Assembly (NCBI RefSeq): GCF_021390435.2
Contig: NZ_JAJVCN010000003.1
Coordinates: 1,431,501 to 1,495,500 of the forward strand
From: Kibdelosporangium philippinense
GTDB lineage: Bacteria > Actinomycetota > Actinomycetes > Mycobacteriales > Pseudonocardiaceae
Length of the DNA stretch: 64,000 bases
Direction: 5' to 3'
This document shows, piece by piece, positions 8,244 to 17,514 of this stretch. The notes under the pieces were generated by a model, which made no database searches, was not told the origin of the DNA, and saw nothing but the letters and a program-made list of their open reading frames with translations. Positions within the stretch are counted from its first letter, which is position 1, and each line of letters begins with the position of its first letter. The position numbers were made by a program, and so were the translations under genes.

Positions 8244-10991
8244 TCACCGTCCTAAATAGACTGACTTGGCCAATGTCACTGCCGTCCCTGCGGTATGGGT
8301 CTTGATCACACCGTTGACGGACCGCACCACGGTGAAGGTCTGTACCGCGCCGGTCCCGCTGATCGCGGTCACGGTCACCTCTTCACCGCCGAACTGTGCG
8401 TTGAAAGGGAAGTGCGCTGCGTGGTCGGTCGAGTTGATCCAGCGAGTCACGCTGTGGTTCGCCACATCGACGATGGTTTCCGTGATGGTGAGGTCTTCGG
8501 CGAGGCTGCTGTCATCGTGCTCAAGCCGGTCTTCGTCAAGTACGAAGATCCGGTACCCGGCGTACGGCGTCGCGTTGAACTTGATCACGTGCAGGTGCGC
8601 GGTGTTGAAGGTTTCCGTGTAGCCCTGGATCATTTGGTCGATCGGCTGGTACCGGTCGATCTGGGCGACATTGGTGATGACCCCTCGGTCGCCGATGTCC
8701 GCGGCGAGCACCCGCGCAGCGACTCCGGAGACCGTTGGTGCCCGCAAGTTCACGGTCATGCTGCGAAAGCGGGCATCAATGATGGTCCCGAGGTGCCGCA
8801 CCCAGGTCGCAACGTCAGCGAGCTGGTGGGGCCTGTGGACGTTCGCGACGACGGACACCTCGTACCGGCCGACGCCGTCCGGGTCTTCCCAGGGCGAGTT
8901 GACATTGAGCGGCCCGGACAGCTGCACGGCGCGAAACTCGCTGCCGCCGGGTTGCCGGGCCGTGACATCATTGATCGTGGCCTGGTCGTCTTCCAACGGC
9001 AGCAATGGCGGCGCTACCTGCTTCGCCGCGTAGTCCAAAGTGAACCGGGACTCTTGGGCGTAGAGACTCTGCCGTGTGCGGAACAGCAGGCCGAAGGTGG
9101 ACAGGAACTCGCACAGGATTCCCTGCTCGGCTTCGGCGCACTGGAACAACAGGTCGAGAAGAGTGTCAACCTGTTGAGGACCCATTGGCGCGGTGGTTGA
9201 CACGTTGCCAAAGATTCCACTCGGGATGTTGTTTTCCCGACACAGTCGTTCGAACCGTCTCCCGGCAAGCTCTCCCGCCCACGCGTTGAGCTCTTGCAGC
9301 TGGTCGAACAAGCTTGTGATCTGCCCTTGCACGGTGATGTGTCCAAACGCGACGTCGGTCATGACGCTGCCGACGGCGATGTTGACGTTGACGGCTCGGC
9401 CGATGGTGCGGTTGGCCAGAGTGGCTGCGTGGAAGAACCCAGCGGGAGCGCCGACATCGAAGATCAGCAGGTTGTAGTCGACGTCGGACCCGTCTTGTAC
9501 CAGCTCAAGAGATACCAGGGTGAGCTTGCCGTTTCGTCCCACCAGCTGGATTCCTGTATTCAGGATCTCGGCATCCGCTTTGTCGTAGGCTTTCAGGACC
9601 AGGCAACCGCCAAAGTCAGTGTCATAGGAGACTTCCCAGCGCGGAGCGGTTCCTGTGTCGTACATCTGGCACAGGATCGCGCCGTCTGTCGTACCGGATG
9701 CGGGGATGGACATCAGGAAACGGACCTGAATCTTGCCCGTCGGCGTATAGTTCGGAACCGGCCCGTACCAACGGCTTTGCTGCACCAACGGCAGCGGGGC
9801 CGAGCATAAGAACTTGGTGAACGATGCCAGGTCGACGTTGCCCGCGATGATGGCCATCGGTGGCCCGCCAACAGCTGATGACAGTTGGGTGGCCCCTGGG
9901 CCGTCCTCACACGGCCAGTAGGCGATCGGCGGGTTGTCTACCTCTGTCTCGTATGCCCGGCGCAATGTCGACTTGAGCGGCGAATCGCCTTGCCCCAGCC
10001 GCCGTAGCGGACCCTCCACTTTGACCGATGCCCGCTTGTTGGTGTGCGACTCGTCCCAGTCCTGGGTGATCTCGGACAGCTCACCAGCCATACGCATGAC
10101 CCGGACGTCCAGGTTGTCGTATGTGAAGGTGATCGGCTTCGCGTTGGTGTTGCCGCCTGCGACTCCGGACCGGATACCGACGGAACCGGGCTCCATCAAC
10201 GCGTTGAGATCATCCTGGTCGGAGACGATGGCGTGCCACGTGAACGGCTCCGGGTCGGTGGCCGGCCACACCTTCCCGAAGAGCGTGCGACCCTCGATCA
10301 TCGCCGCGATGCAGACCGTTTGCCCATTGGTGTGCGTGAGGCTTGGCACGGTGATGGTGCTGGAACTCAGGATGTGTTCCGAGCCGCCGAACAGGCGAAG
10401 CACCCGCAGTTGGTATTGCTCGTCCGTGGTCGCGATCACGCGCATTTGGTAGTAATTCAGGTGATTGATGTAGCGCAGCATGATCGTGGCAGGCTCGATC
10501 GGCCCTCCCGTCACATCGGTGACTGTCGGCGTGTAGTTGATCCGGACGTAGACGTTGTACGCCGTGAAGTTCGTGAGCCACGCGTTGACGAACGTGGCTG
10601 TGGACGCGACCCGTTGCGTGGCCGCGGATCCGTTGACCGCGAACTGTGACGCCGTGCCCTGGATTGACCACGGGTCCCCGGACGACGAGGTGCCCCACCC
10701 GTTCGATTGGATCCGGGTGAATTCGTCATTCGCAACCCTTAGGCTCACTCGGAACGGAGTGTTGCGCCCTAGCAGGCCGTAGTAGGCCCCAAGCGGGTTG
10801 CGTGGGTTCCAATCCCCGGTTGTGTTGTCTAGGCGCATAGACAGCCTGCTGGGCGCCACTTTGGACTGCTCGTTGGATCGTCCCCTGGTGATGCTCACCG
10901 GGTCGCTCTGCCGCACCTGGTCGGTAATGTCGGTCCACCCGTTGAGGTAAGCCTCAACGACCAGTTCGCGCGGGAACCTCAAGGCCATCAT
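8244..10991 (-). CDS. Large minor tail protein
   Basis: A 915-residue protein right after the tape measure. The N-terminal region (ELVVEAYLNGWTDITDQVRQ, then SRLSMRLDNTTGDWNPRNP) matches the distal-tail / minor-tail style of actinophages. The middle holds beta-sandwich-like stretches (about 100-290 and 340-540). Probably tail-tip or baseplate, contacting the host wall. Start ATG 10991, with a second ATG next to it, overlaps the upstream stop. Confidence 0.75.
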   Translation of the reverse strand: MMALRFPRELVVEAYLNGWTDITDQVRQSDPVSITRGRSNEQSKVAPSRLSMRLDNTTGDWNPRNPLGAYYGLLGRNTPFRVSLRVANDEFTRIQSNGWGTSSSGDPWSIQGTASQFAVNGSAATQRVASTATFVNAWLTNFTAYNVYVRINYTPTVTDVTGGPIEPATIMLRYINHLNYYQMRVIATTDEQYQLRVLRLFGGSEHILSSSTITVPSLTHTNGQTVCIAAMIEGRTLFGKVWPATDPEPFTWHAIVSDQDDLNALMEPGSVGIRSGVAGGNTNAKPITFTYDNLDVRVMRMAGELSEITQDWDESHTNKRASVKVEGPLRRLGQGDSPLKSTLRRAYETEVDNPPIAYWPCEDGPGATQLSSAVGGPPMAIIAGNVDLASFTKFLCSAPLPLVQQSRWYGPVPNYTPTGKIQVRFLMSIPASGTTDGAILCQMYDTGTAPRWEVSYDTDFGGCLVLKAYDKADAEILNTGIQLVGRNGKLTLVSLELVQDGSDVDYNLLIFDVGAPAGFFHAATLANRTIGRAVNVNIAVGSVMTDVAFGHITVQGQITSLFDQLQELNAWAGELAGRRFERLCRENNIPSGIFGNVSTTAPMGPQQVDTLLDLLFQCAEAEQGILCEFLSTFGLLFRTRQSLYAQESRFTLDYAAKQVAPPLLPLEDDQATINDVTARQPGGSEFRAVQLSGPLNVNSPWEDPDGVGRYEVSVVANVHRPHQLADVATWVRHLGTIIDARFRSMTVNLRAPTVSGVAARVLAADIGDRGVITNVAQIDRYQPIDQMIQGYTETFNTAHLHVIKFNATPYAGYRIFVLDEDRLEHDDSSLAEDLTITETIVDVANHSVTRWINSTDHAAHFPFNAQFGGEEVTVTAISGTGAVQTFTVVRSVNGVIKTHTAGTAVTLAKSVYLGR

Positions 10992-12736
10992 GTGCTCCTG
11001 ACGGCTTGGATCTGACCTGTGCGGATCAGATAGTCAATCAGTTCTGCAATGCCCGAATCCGCGCCGCTGGCGACCTTGAGCGCCACGCCGTCACCACCCG
11101 TGGAAGCGTTGGCGGGCAGGACAGTTTCACCGGCCTGCAGGATGCGCATCTGCTCTGTTCCTGGCGCGCCGCCGACCTTGCCGCCGGTGTGCATGCGCGG
11201 TACCCGCCCGATGTACGGAACGTTTTCGAAGGGGTTGACGATGTTGATGTTGTGGATCGCGGTGTTCAGCCGGTCAATCGTCCAGTTCAGCGCATCGATC
11301 GCCATGTTCCCGGCGGCCCGGAATGTCCGGCCGACCACGTCACCCATGAGGCCGAGCGCTCGGCCGACCTTGTCCGGGATCGACTCGAAGAACCCGATCA
11401 AGTCGGTCCAACGGTCCTCGATCCACTGCACCGAGTTGCTCACCGAGGTCTCGATCACTGTCCACAGCCCGATCCAGAAGTCCCGGAATTCGGCGCTGCG
11501 CTCCCATAGGGACACGATCGCCACGACCAGCCCGGCGAGCAGGGTCACCAGCAGGATGACCGGGTTGGCCATCATCGCGGCGTTCAGCAGCCACCAAGCG
11601 CCAGCAGCGATCGTCAGCCCGGTCGCCAACGGAGCAAGCCACTCGACGTTGTCGGCGATGAACCCGGCTATGGCCTCGAGCCCGGGAGCCAAGAACTCGA
11701 TCACGGGGACGAGCTCCTCGGCGAGGATCTCGACGATGCGGGTGAACAACTCCAGTAGCGGCGGTAGAAGTGGGGCCAGCGCGTCGAACGCGGGCAATGC
11801 CACGGAGGTGATCGCCTCGCCGATCCGTGCCAGGGCTTCGCCGATCGCGCGCAGAACCTCTTGACCTTGCTCGGAATTGACGATGCGGTTCAACCCATCG
11901 AGCAGCGGACCGAGCGCACCGGCCGCGCCTCCGGCTCCGGCCGAGATTCCGCGAAAGACGCCTCCGACGATGCCAACGATGTCCTGCAGCGCGTCCCAGA
12001 TGGCCCGCAACGCGTCTCTGCCGTTCTCCAGCCACTCCGCCAGTTGGCCGGACTCCTTGGCCTCCCGAACCCAATCAGCGAACGACTGCGCCAGGCCACC
12101 AGCGTTCTGGGTCATGCTGCCCAGACCTGGCACGCCGACCGACACCAAGTCGATGAATGCCTGGGTAAGGGGCGCCACTGCCTTACGGAGGTTCCCGGTC
12201 GACAAACCGGCGCCATCCAGAGCAGCCTTCAGAACCTGCATGTTCTGCGGCAGCTTGACCACCTTGGTTGCTTCTGTCGCCATGCCACCGATCTGAGTCA
12301 CGATGTTCTGCAGCGGTGCACGAAGTTGCGGCAGGATGCCCCTCAGGTTGTCAACCGCGGGATTGAGAGCCCGCTCGAACGACGACGACACAGCACTCTT
12401 GAGGCCATCGATCGTCGGACCGAGGCGGTCGAACGCTCTGGTCGCGCCATCCGCGCCGAGCTTGACCGCGGCCATCGCACCGGCGGCAGCCACTCCGATC
12501 GCAGGCAGGGCAAGCAAAGCACCGGATGCCGTTGACAAGGCACCCATCGCAGATGTCACGCCGGTGATCGCTGAACCGGCCGTGCCCAGGTTGGTTGCCA
12601 TGGACAGCATCGACGCACCAGACCGGCCCACTCGGTCGGACATCGAATCGGATGCCGCGCCGACTCTTGCCATGGCCGCGGTGAGACGCTTCTCGTCGCC
12701 CGCGAAGGTCAGCGTGACGGTGGGTTTGCTGGCCAT
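10988..12736 (-). CDS. Tail tape measure protein
   Basis: A 582-residue protein. It begins MASKPTVTLTFAGDEKRLTAAM, followed by long Ala/Gly-rich helices (residues about 35-280) and several hydrophobic segments near 400-430. It ends in a Gly-rich tail that includes KVGGAPGTEQMRILQAGET. This is the usual build of a siphovirus tape measure, and the rule of about 0.15 nm per residue predicts a tail near 87 nm. The start at 12736 overlaps the previous stop as TGATG; the longer frame to 12814 is not needed. Confidence 0.85.
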   Translation of the reverse strand: MASKPTVTLTFAGDEKRLTAAMARVGAASDSMSDRVGRSGASMLSMATNLGTAGSAITGVTSAMGALSTASGALLALPAIGVAAAGAMAAVKLGADGATRAFDRLGPTIDGLKSAVSSSFERALNPAVDNLRGILPQLRAPLQNIVTQIGGMATEATKVVKLPQNMQVLKAALDGAGLSTGNLRKAVAPLTQAFIDLVSVGVPGLGSMTQNAGGLAQSFADWVREAKESGQLAEWLENGRDALRAIWDALQDIVGIVGGVFRGISAGAGGAAGALGPLLDGLNRIVNSEQGQEVLRAIGEALARIGEAITSVALPAFDALAPLLPPLLELFTRIVEILAEELVPVIEFLAPGLEAIAGFIADNVEWLAPLATGLTIAAGAWWLLNAAMMANPVILLVTLLAGLVVAIVSLWERSAEFRDFWIGLWTVIETSVSNSVQWIEDRWTDLIGFFESIPDKVGRALGLMGDVVGRTFRAAGNMAIDALNWTIDRLNTAIHNINIVNPFENVPYIGRVPRMHTGGKVGGAPGTEQMRILQAGETVLPANASTGGDGVALKVASGADSGIAELIDYLIRTGQIQAVRST

Positions 12737-12939
12737 CAGGCACCGCCCATGATCTGGGAGATAACCGCGCCGACACCGCCTCCGGCGGTGGCTGCGAACC
12801 CGGCAGCGATCCACAGTGCACGCTCAAGCTTGCGAATGCGTGTCTCGTGGTCGTTGAGTTCTTCCCGGTGCTGCGTGAGCGCCAGGTCGAGTTTGGTCTC
12901 GATCCGCGTCAGCCGATCAGTCACCAGCTCCTCACTCAT
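12736..12939 (-). CDS. Small coiled-coil membrane protein, 67 aa
   Basis: An N-terminal helix rich in charged residues (DRLTRIETKLDLALTQHREE) is followed by one membrane segment (ALWIAAGFAATAGGGVGAVI). It sits between the gp10-like gene and the tape measure, overlapping both. Similar small tail-module proteins are common in actinophages, with unknown function. Confidence 0.65.
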   Translation of the reverse strand: MSEELVTDRLTRIETKLDLALTQHREELNDHETRIRKLERALWIAAGFAATAGGGVGAVISQIMGGA

Positions 12940-13351
12940 GGGTCACCTCCAGGCCTGCGTCCTTGGCAACCTCGACTAGAGCGGACAGGAGGATCGCGCG
13001 GACCTTGTCGCGGTTCTTGGCATACCCCGGGTACAGGTAGCGGCCTTCCTTGATGAACTGGCGCCGGACGCTGCCTGCACGACCGACCCGGCCGCCGTAG
13101 TTCAGCCAGGCAAAGTAGGAAACGCTTTTGCTGCCACCAGAAACGCGCGCCATGGTGCGGGTACTACGAACCTTGACGCTCGCTGCGGCTCGGCCGGTCT
13201 TGCGCGGTACGCGTGGCTGCGCCCAGTCGACGACCACCCCGGCCGCTTCGTTGTTGGCGAGCCTGAGCCCTTTCGGCAGACTGGCGTTCATCTGCCGGAG
13301 GTTGCGGTTGAATTCGTTCAGACCGCTGATCTTGATCGGTTCGATGTCCAT
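12932..13351 (-). CDS. HK97 gp10-like structural protein
   Basis: A 139-residue protein of the gp10-like type: an N-terminal helix (SGLNEFNRNLRQMNASLPKG), the core VPRKTGRAAASVKVR and a C-terminal FAWLNYGG / RRQFIKEGRYLYPGYA. Such proteins act in neck or tail completion. Unusually, it lies downstream of the tail assembly chaperones rather than before the major tail protein. Confidence 0.7.
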   Translation of the reverse strand: MDIEPIKISGLNEFNRNLRQMNASLPKGLRLANNEAAGVVVDWAQPRVPRKTGRAAASVKVRSTRTMARVSGGSKSVSYFAWLNYGGRVGRAGSVRRQFIKEGRYLYPGYAKNRDKVRAILLSALVEVAKDAGLEVTHE

Positions 13352-13357
13352 CGTGGC

Positions 13358-13597
13358 TCACCGCCTTCGCGCCAGTTCGTCGCGCTGGGCCTTGCGTCCG
13401 TAGTAGACGCTCCACCACACGAACTCTCTGTTGGACATCTGCCTCAGCTCCTCGACCGTCCGGCCGAGCTTCTGGGCAAGGAAGAACTCAAACTCAACGC
13501 CGTCGCCGTTTTCCATGGCGAGGTACGCGGCTTTTCTGCGCGCCCTCGTCGAATCCGGAAAGCCGGGCGATGGCGTCCATGACCGCCACGCTGTCAC
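13358..13597 (-). CDS. Tail assembly chaperone, frameshifted C-terminal part
   Basis: The open frame carries ENGDGVEFEFFLAQKLG and VWWSVYYGRKAQRDELA, a familiar C-terminal part of actinophage tail chaperones. It lacks its own good start and overlaps the preceding chaperone gene, so it is most likely made only as a frameshift fusion (gpG-gpGT style). The shift needed is +1 or -2. The AAAA run at 13532-13535 (codons CAG AAA AGC on the minus strand) is a candidate slip site. Confidence 0.75.
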   Translation of the reverse strand: MTAWRSWTPSPGFPDSTRARRKAAYLAMENGDGVEFEFFLAQKLGRTVEELRQMSNREFVWWSVYYGRKAQRDELARRR

Positions 13598-13829
13598 CTG
13601 CGGGCGCCCCGTCGAGCCATTGGCCGACCTCGTCCGCGGTCATCTCGGGATCGACTAGCGCGCACGCGATCATGCCGTTCTCATCGGCCGTACCGTCTTT
13701 TTCGGTGTACTGCCTGACTTCTGCACGTGTCAGACCGCGTACCGTCACTGCGCCGATGTATCCAATTGGGACCTCATCGGTGTCGCGATGCTGCTGTTGT
13801 CCTCGGGCGAGCAGAATTGATTTGTCCAC
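13494..13829 (-). CDS. Tail assembly chaperone, N-terminal part
   Basis: A 111-residue protein between the tail structural genes and the tape measure. GTG at 13829 (VDKSILLARG) is preferred over 13880 because AAGGGG sits just before it. The sequence includes GYIGAVTVRGLTRAEVRQYTE and an acidic middle. It ends in a basic tail (VPRHGKRRRR) where the frameshift product diverges. It binds the tape measure during tail assembly. Confidence 0.75.
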   Translation of the reverse strand: MDKSILLARGQQQHRDTDEVPIGYIGAVTVRGLTRAEVRQYTEKDGTADENGMIACALVDPEMTADEVGQWLDGAPAGDSVAVMDAIARLSGFDEGAQKSRVPRHGKRRRR

Positions 13830-13839
13830 GGTGGCCCCT

Positions 13840-14196
13840 TTACTTGTTTCGTTCGACCTTGAGAACCGCGACCGTGACACCCGTGATGGCTGAGTAGTCC
13901 CACCAGATCCGGCCGTCTGACGGCTGGGTGTAATCGGGTGGGAACGGCCCGATCGTCACGTCGCCGGTGTTCGCCGGAATGGTGTGCTGGCGGCCGCCGT
14001 TCGCCGCCACGACGCCAGCCAGTGTTGACGGGATCAACACGGTGACGGTCTTCGGTGACGCGTCGGTGTTTCTGACGCGCAAGAACGTCGAGCCGTCATT
14101 GATGGTCATGTGGCCGTCTGCGATCGCCGCAGTGAACGTCGGTGTGCGGGTGGTTTGACTGTTGATTGCCTCGGCGGCAATGGCGGTGCGTGCCAT
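13840..14196 (-). CDS. Structural protein, probable tail- or head-associated
   Basis: A 118-residue beta-rich protein (RTPTFTAAIADGHMTINDGSTF at the N-terminus, TVTVLIPSTLAGVVAA in the middle), between the major tail protein and the chaperones. It could be a small decoration or second tail-tube-linked protein. Family not recognised. Confidence 0.6.
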   Translation of the reverse strand: MARTAIAAEAINSQTTRTPTFTAAIADGHMTINDGSTFLRVRNTDASPKTVTVLIPSTLAGVVAANGGRQHTIPANTGDVTIGPFPPDYTQPSDGRIWWDYSAITGVTVAVLKVERNK

Positions 14197-14209
14197 GCGT
14201 TGTTGCCCC

Positions 14210-14611
14210 TTACGCCTGGTTCGTGCTGACGACGTCGTCGGAGAACGTGAGCTCCGCTGTCCACATGCGCATGTCCGCTACCGGCGCGGATTCCTTGTAG
14301 GACTTCACCAAGGCATTCACGGTGTCTTGCGGCTTGCCTGTACCGGTTCCTTCGGCACGGTGGACCAGTGGAACAACGTTGCCTACCAAGGGTTTGATGA
14401 CCTTGCGTGGACCGTTGGGGCCGTTGTCATGGACGCCCGAGATGGTGGCCGTACCGCCCTTGAGGCCACCTGCGAACACGTGACTGTTCTTGCCGTACGT
14501 GGTCACGTCATGTTCGTCGGCGGATTCCTCATACTCGGTGTTGTTCGTGAATGCGGACAGGTCGACCGCGTTCAGGCTGACGTACGTGTCTTTGGCATGC
14601 GTAAATGCCAT
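14210..14611 (-). CDS. Major tail protein
   Basis: A 133-residue protein at the expected position between the tail terminator and the chaperones. MAFTHAKDTYVSLNAVDLSAF followed by an alternating beta pattern (GGTATISGVHDNG and MRMWTAELTFSDDV) resembles the short tail-tube proteins of actinophages. A second ATG one codon pair upstream (14617) overlaps the previous stop. It would form the tail tube. Confidence 0.75.
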   Translation of the reverse strand: MAFTHAKDTYVSLNAVDLSAFTNNTEYEESADEHDVTTYGKNSHVFAGGLKGGTATISGVHDNGPNGPRKVIKPLVGNVVPLVHRAEGTGTGKPQDTVNALVKSYKESAPVADMRMWTAELTFSDDVVSTNQA

Positions 14612-14613
14612 GG

Positions 14614-15024
14614 TCACTCTCCTGACCCGGTGATGTTGATCGTGAATTCGGCGCCCAGGTAGTCGATGGCGGCGAACTTGTAGACGGCCAGTTCCGCTTG
14701 GCTCACATGCACTGTGTCCATCGCGGAGTACATGCCGGACTCCAGCAACGCCTTGACGCTCTGGCGTCCGGATCCGTCAACATATGGAAGAAGGTTGCGG
14801 ACAGACGCGCGATTTTCCGCTCGCCCAACAAGAACAAGCGCCGTCAGCCTTAGCGAATCCATGCCCCGGCCGTAGGTTCCGTCGTAGTCGACAGCCTCGG
14901 GCAGATCCAGCAGGAAGGTTGGCGGGCTGATTTTGTCTGGCGGATAGGCGAAGCTGCGCGGGATCAACGTTCTTGCCCGGTCCGCCAGCGCTTCCATGAC
15001 GTCGGCGAGATTGATCAGACTCAC
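14614..15024 (-). CDS. Tail terminator / head-tail joining protein
   Basis: A 136-residue protein. An N-terminal helix (LADVMEALADRARTLI) is followed by strands with LRLTALVLVGRAENRASVRNLL and a C-terminal AIDYLGAEFTINI, a pattern common to tail terminator proteins (gpU/Gp17-like). It lies between the head-tail adaptor and the major tail gene. Confidence 0.65.
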   Translation of the reverse strand: MSLINLADVMEALADRARTLIPRSFAYPPDKISPPTFLLDLPEAVDYDGTYGRGMDSLRLTALVLVGRAENRASVRNLLPYVDGSGRQSVKALLESGMYSAMDTVHVSQAELAVYKFAAIDYLGAEFTINITGSGE

Positions 15025-15052
15025 CCGCCTCTGTCTTAAAGGGACGGTGTGG

Positions 15053-15649
15053 TTAGCCGAACCCTGGGAGTTGAAAATGCTCGATCAGGCTTTGAACGTC
15101 CGGGTCGCGGCGGGCGAGACTGACCACCCAGTCCTGACTCCCCATCACGCCACCCGGAGAGTCCTTGCGGGCGAATAGCCTGCGAGACAAGATCAGGCAC
15201 GCCTGCTCGATGTCGTCCGGAACCGCCGACCAGCCCCACTTCGCGGTAATCCGGACCCGCTGGCCAGGCATCGAGGGCCAGCACCGTGTGTCGAGGGTGA
15301 GACCGGTGATTGGCCAACCGCCGACCAACGCGTCCTCGGGGTACAGCTCGTAGTCGGTCACCGGGGTCCACGTGCTCTTCGATCCGGTTTCGACGATCAG
15401 ACCGGCATCGGTCGCGATGTCGGGGACGAGCAACAGTTGTTCGCCGTTGTCGAGCTCGACCGTGCGCTTGTCGGTCCGGAGCTTCCGGGCGGACACGTTG
15501 TCGTCGAGCGAGAACCGGCGGCCGGTGACAGTGTCGATCGCCCGCGACGCACCGTTGAGGTTCTTGGTGAGCTGGTCGTCATCGTCGGTATCGGTGATCT
15601 TCAGCGAGTCCTTCAGAGTCGCCAGGTCGGCGTAGATCGTGATGGCCAC
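15053..15649 (-). CDS. Head-tail connector (gp6-like adaptor)
   Basis: A 198-residue protein. The N-terminal stretch ATLKDSLKITDTDDDDQLTK and helix NGASRAIDTVTGRRF are typical of gp6-like adaptors. Then comes a beta insert and the C-terminal helix IEQACLILSRRLFARKDSPGG. It would form a ring under the portal. Confidence 0.8.
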   Translation of the reverse strand: MAITIYADLATLKDSLKITDTDDDDQLTKNLNGASRAIDTVTGRRFSLDDNVSARKLRTDKRTVELDNGEQLLLVPDIATDAGLIVETGSKSTWTPVTDYELYPEDALVGGWPITGLTLDTRCWPSMPGQRVRITAKWGWSAVPDDIEQACLILSRRLFARKDSPGGVMGSQDWVVSLARRDPDVQSLIEHFQLPGFG

Positions 15650-15669
15650 CGTTCACCTCCCGCGCGGTG

Positions 15670-15873
15670 TCAGTCGCGGGTCTGCTGATTGCGCCCGGTC
15701 GCGGACTTGGCCTGCTTGGGCGGCTCGCCGCCACGCAGCACGATCTGCTCGTCGATCTGCGCGACTCGGTCTTTCAGTCCACGTTGGACGTATCCCTGGC
15801 GCTCGTGCAGCAACGCGTCGATCATGGGATCCTGCGGCTGCGGCTCGTCGGCATTCTTGATCTCGTCGCTCAC
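15670..15873 (-). CDS. Small hydrophilic head-module protein, 67 aa
   Basis: A charged, helical 67-residue protein (MSDEIKNADEPQPQDPMIDA..., then LLHERQGYVQRGLKDRVAQI) between capsid and adaptor genes. Small proteins of this kind are common at this point in actinophage head operons; the role is unknown. Confidence 0.65.
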   Translation of the reverse strand: MSDEIKNADEPQPQDPMIDALLHERQGYVQRGLKDRVAQIDEQIVLRGGEPPKQAKSATGRNQQTRD

Positions 15874-15945
15874 GTACTTTCCTTTCAGGGCATAGCAAAC
15901 AGGGAGCGCCGATCAACGGACGCTCCCTGCTGCAATGGGTTTCGA

Positions 15946-17376
15946 TCAGACGCCGGTGAAGGTCGGCGGGATCAGACCAGTACCCGCGACCTTGCGCGCG
16001 TGCGCGTAGCGGGTGTGGGTGAAGGCGTAGTAGCCATAGACGACTAGCAGAACACCGAGACTCGCGGCCTTGGTGTGCTCAGCACGGATCAGCAGCGGCG
16101 CGGCCGGGTCCTCCCACAGGTGGAACTCGTTTTTGTCGCCGACGTAGATCTCGTCTTCGTTGGTGTTGACACCCAGGTTCGTGGCGATGTTGTTGTCCAC
16201 GATCACCGGAGTGCCGTTGGGCAGAATGCCGCGGACGCCACTTCCGTACCGTTCGGCGTAGTTCGCACCGATCGTCTTCTCGATGATTCCGGGCTGGCTG
16301 ATGATCGGCCACTTGGTGCTCATGGCGTTCTGCAGCCAGTACCAGCGTCGGGAGTGCATGACGGCGATGTTCTCGCCGGACGCCACGTCGAGCAGGGCAC
16401 CCTCGACTCCGGCGAGAGCCTCGATTGTCTTGGGGTACAACTCTTCGACAGTCGGGGTCGCGTCGGTGTAGGTGACCGCGGTCGCGACGTTGGTCAACCC
16501 GACGCTGGCCAGGTTGAGGAGCTTGTTGTCCACGTTGGCGTGATACCGCTTGTAGAGGTCCTCGATGATCGTGTCGTCGATGTTGACGCCACGGTCCACG
16601 CCCTGCCGCGAGACGGTCTGCTGTCCTGCTGCCGTGCGGACGGGGAAGGTCAGCAGCGAGTCGTCGTAGTCGGTCTCGGACACGTTCGCGTTCTCCGCGG
16701 ACTGGTCGTCGACGCTGGTTCCCGTTGTGCCACGGCCAAGGTTCACGGTCATGCCGGTCGGGGGCAGTTCGTGAGGACGGCACGCGTCTGCGAACGGCCG
16801 CCCTGCGGTGGCCATGGGCGCGAACAGGTCGACCAGATACTGCGGGACGACCAATCCCGCGAATGCGCCGGTGCCGACCGCGCGCTGCTCCTGTGCACCC
16901 GTGCCGACGGCCCGGTCCTGGGCACCGGTAACGGCGACCGAGCGCTCGACGGTCTCTTCCTCCATGTGGCGTGCCAGCCGTGCCTGCGCGCCGTACTCAC
17001 CGAGGAATGCCGACGCCACATCGCGCGCAAAACGGACGCCGCGGGGATCGACATCGGGCCGGTAGGTCCTCTCCTCCGTACCGACTCGCGCCACCTGGTC
17101 GTAGGCCGGGCGAGGAGCGCCCGGGTTGACCTCCCGCGCCAGCCGGTCGGCGGCGTCGTCGCGAGCCAGCTCGGCCTCGAGGTCGGCGACTCGCACCTGC
17201 ATCTGGTCCAGCTCGGCGTCCAGACCGTCCTTGGACCGGCGCAGTTCGGCGACCTTGTCCTGGTCGGGGTTGTCCTGTGCGCGCAGCTCGGCGAGCTGCA
17301 CCGCGAAGCCGTTGCGCTCCGTCAGCTTGGTGGCCATCTGGCCCCGAAGCTGAGCGATGAGCTGGGCGAGCGTCAT
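15946..17376 (-). CDS. Major capsid protein (HK97 fold) with N-terminal delta-like domain
   Basis: A 476-residue protein. The first about 110 residues are coiled-coil (TLAQLIAQLRGQMATKL, then VADLEAELARDDAADRLARE), an internal scaffold domain of the HK97 type that the neighbouring protease would remove. The capsid domain follows (about 180-476), with ALLDVASGENIAVMHSRRWYWL and NEFHLWEDPAAPLLIRAEH typical of HK97-like capsids. ATG at 17376 is chosen; the frame remains open to 17454. Confidence 0.85.
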   Translation of the reverse strand: MTLAQLIAQLRGQMATKLTERNGFAVQLAELRAQDNPDQDKVAELRRSKDGLDAELDQMQVRVADLEAELARDDAADRLAREVNPGAPRPAYDQVARVGTEERTYRPDVDPRGVRFARDVASAFLGEYGAQARLARHMEEETVERSVAVTGAQDRAVGTGAQEQRAVGTGAFAGLVVPQYLVDLFAPMATAGRPFADACRPHELPPTGMTVNLGRGTTGTSVDDQSAENANVSETDYDDSLLTFPVRTAAGQQTVSRQGVDRGVNIDDTIIEDLYKRYHANVDNKLLNLASVGLTNVATAVTYTDATPTVEELYPKTIEALAGVEGALLDVASGENIAVMHSRRWYWLQNAMSTKWPIISQPGIIEKTIGANYAERYGSGVRGILPNGTPVIVDNNIATNLGVNTNEDEIYVGDKNEFHLWEDPAAPLLIRAEHTKAASLGVLLVVYGYYAFTHTRYAHARKVAGTGLIPPTFTGV

Positions 17377-17514
17377 CGTGACGTCGTCCTTTCTCCCACG
17401 TTCAGCGGGAACTCGGGTAGGGGTGATGGCCCTGCGGACAGCAGGCGGTGACACCCGGACCGGGCCCGTGGCGCGGTGCGGGGTTCCTACGCGAAGCTGC
17501 AGGGAAGGCGCGCG

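Noticed and set aside
16075..17451. 458-residue plus-strand frame opposite the capsid gene
   Set aside because: Antisense shadow of high-GC coding sequence; the minus strand encodes a clear HK97 capsid protein.
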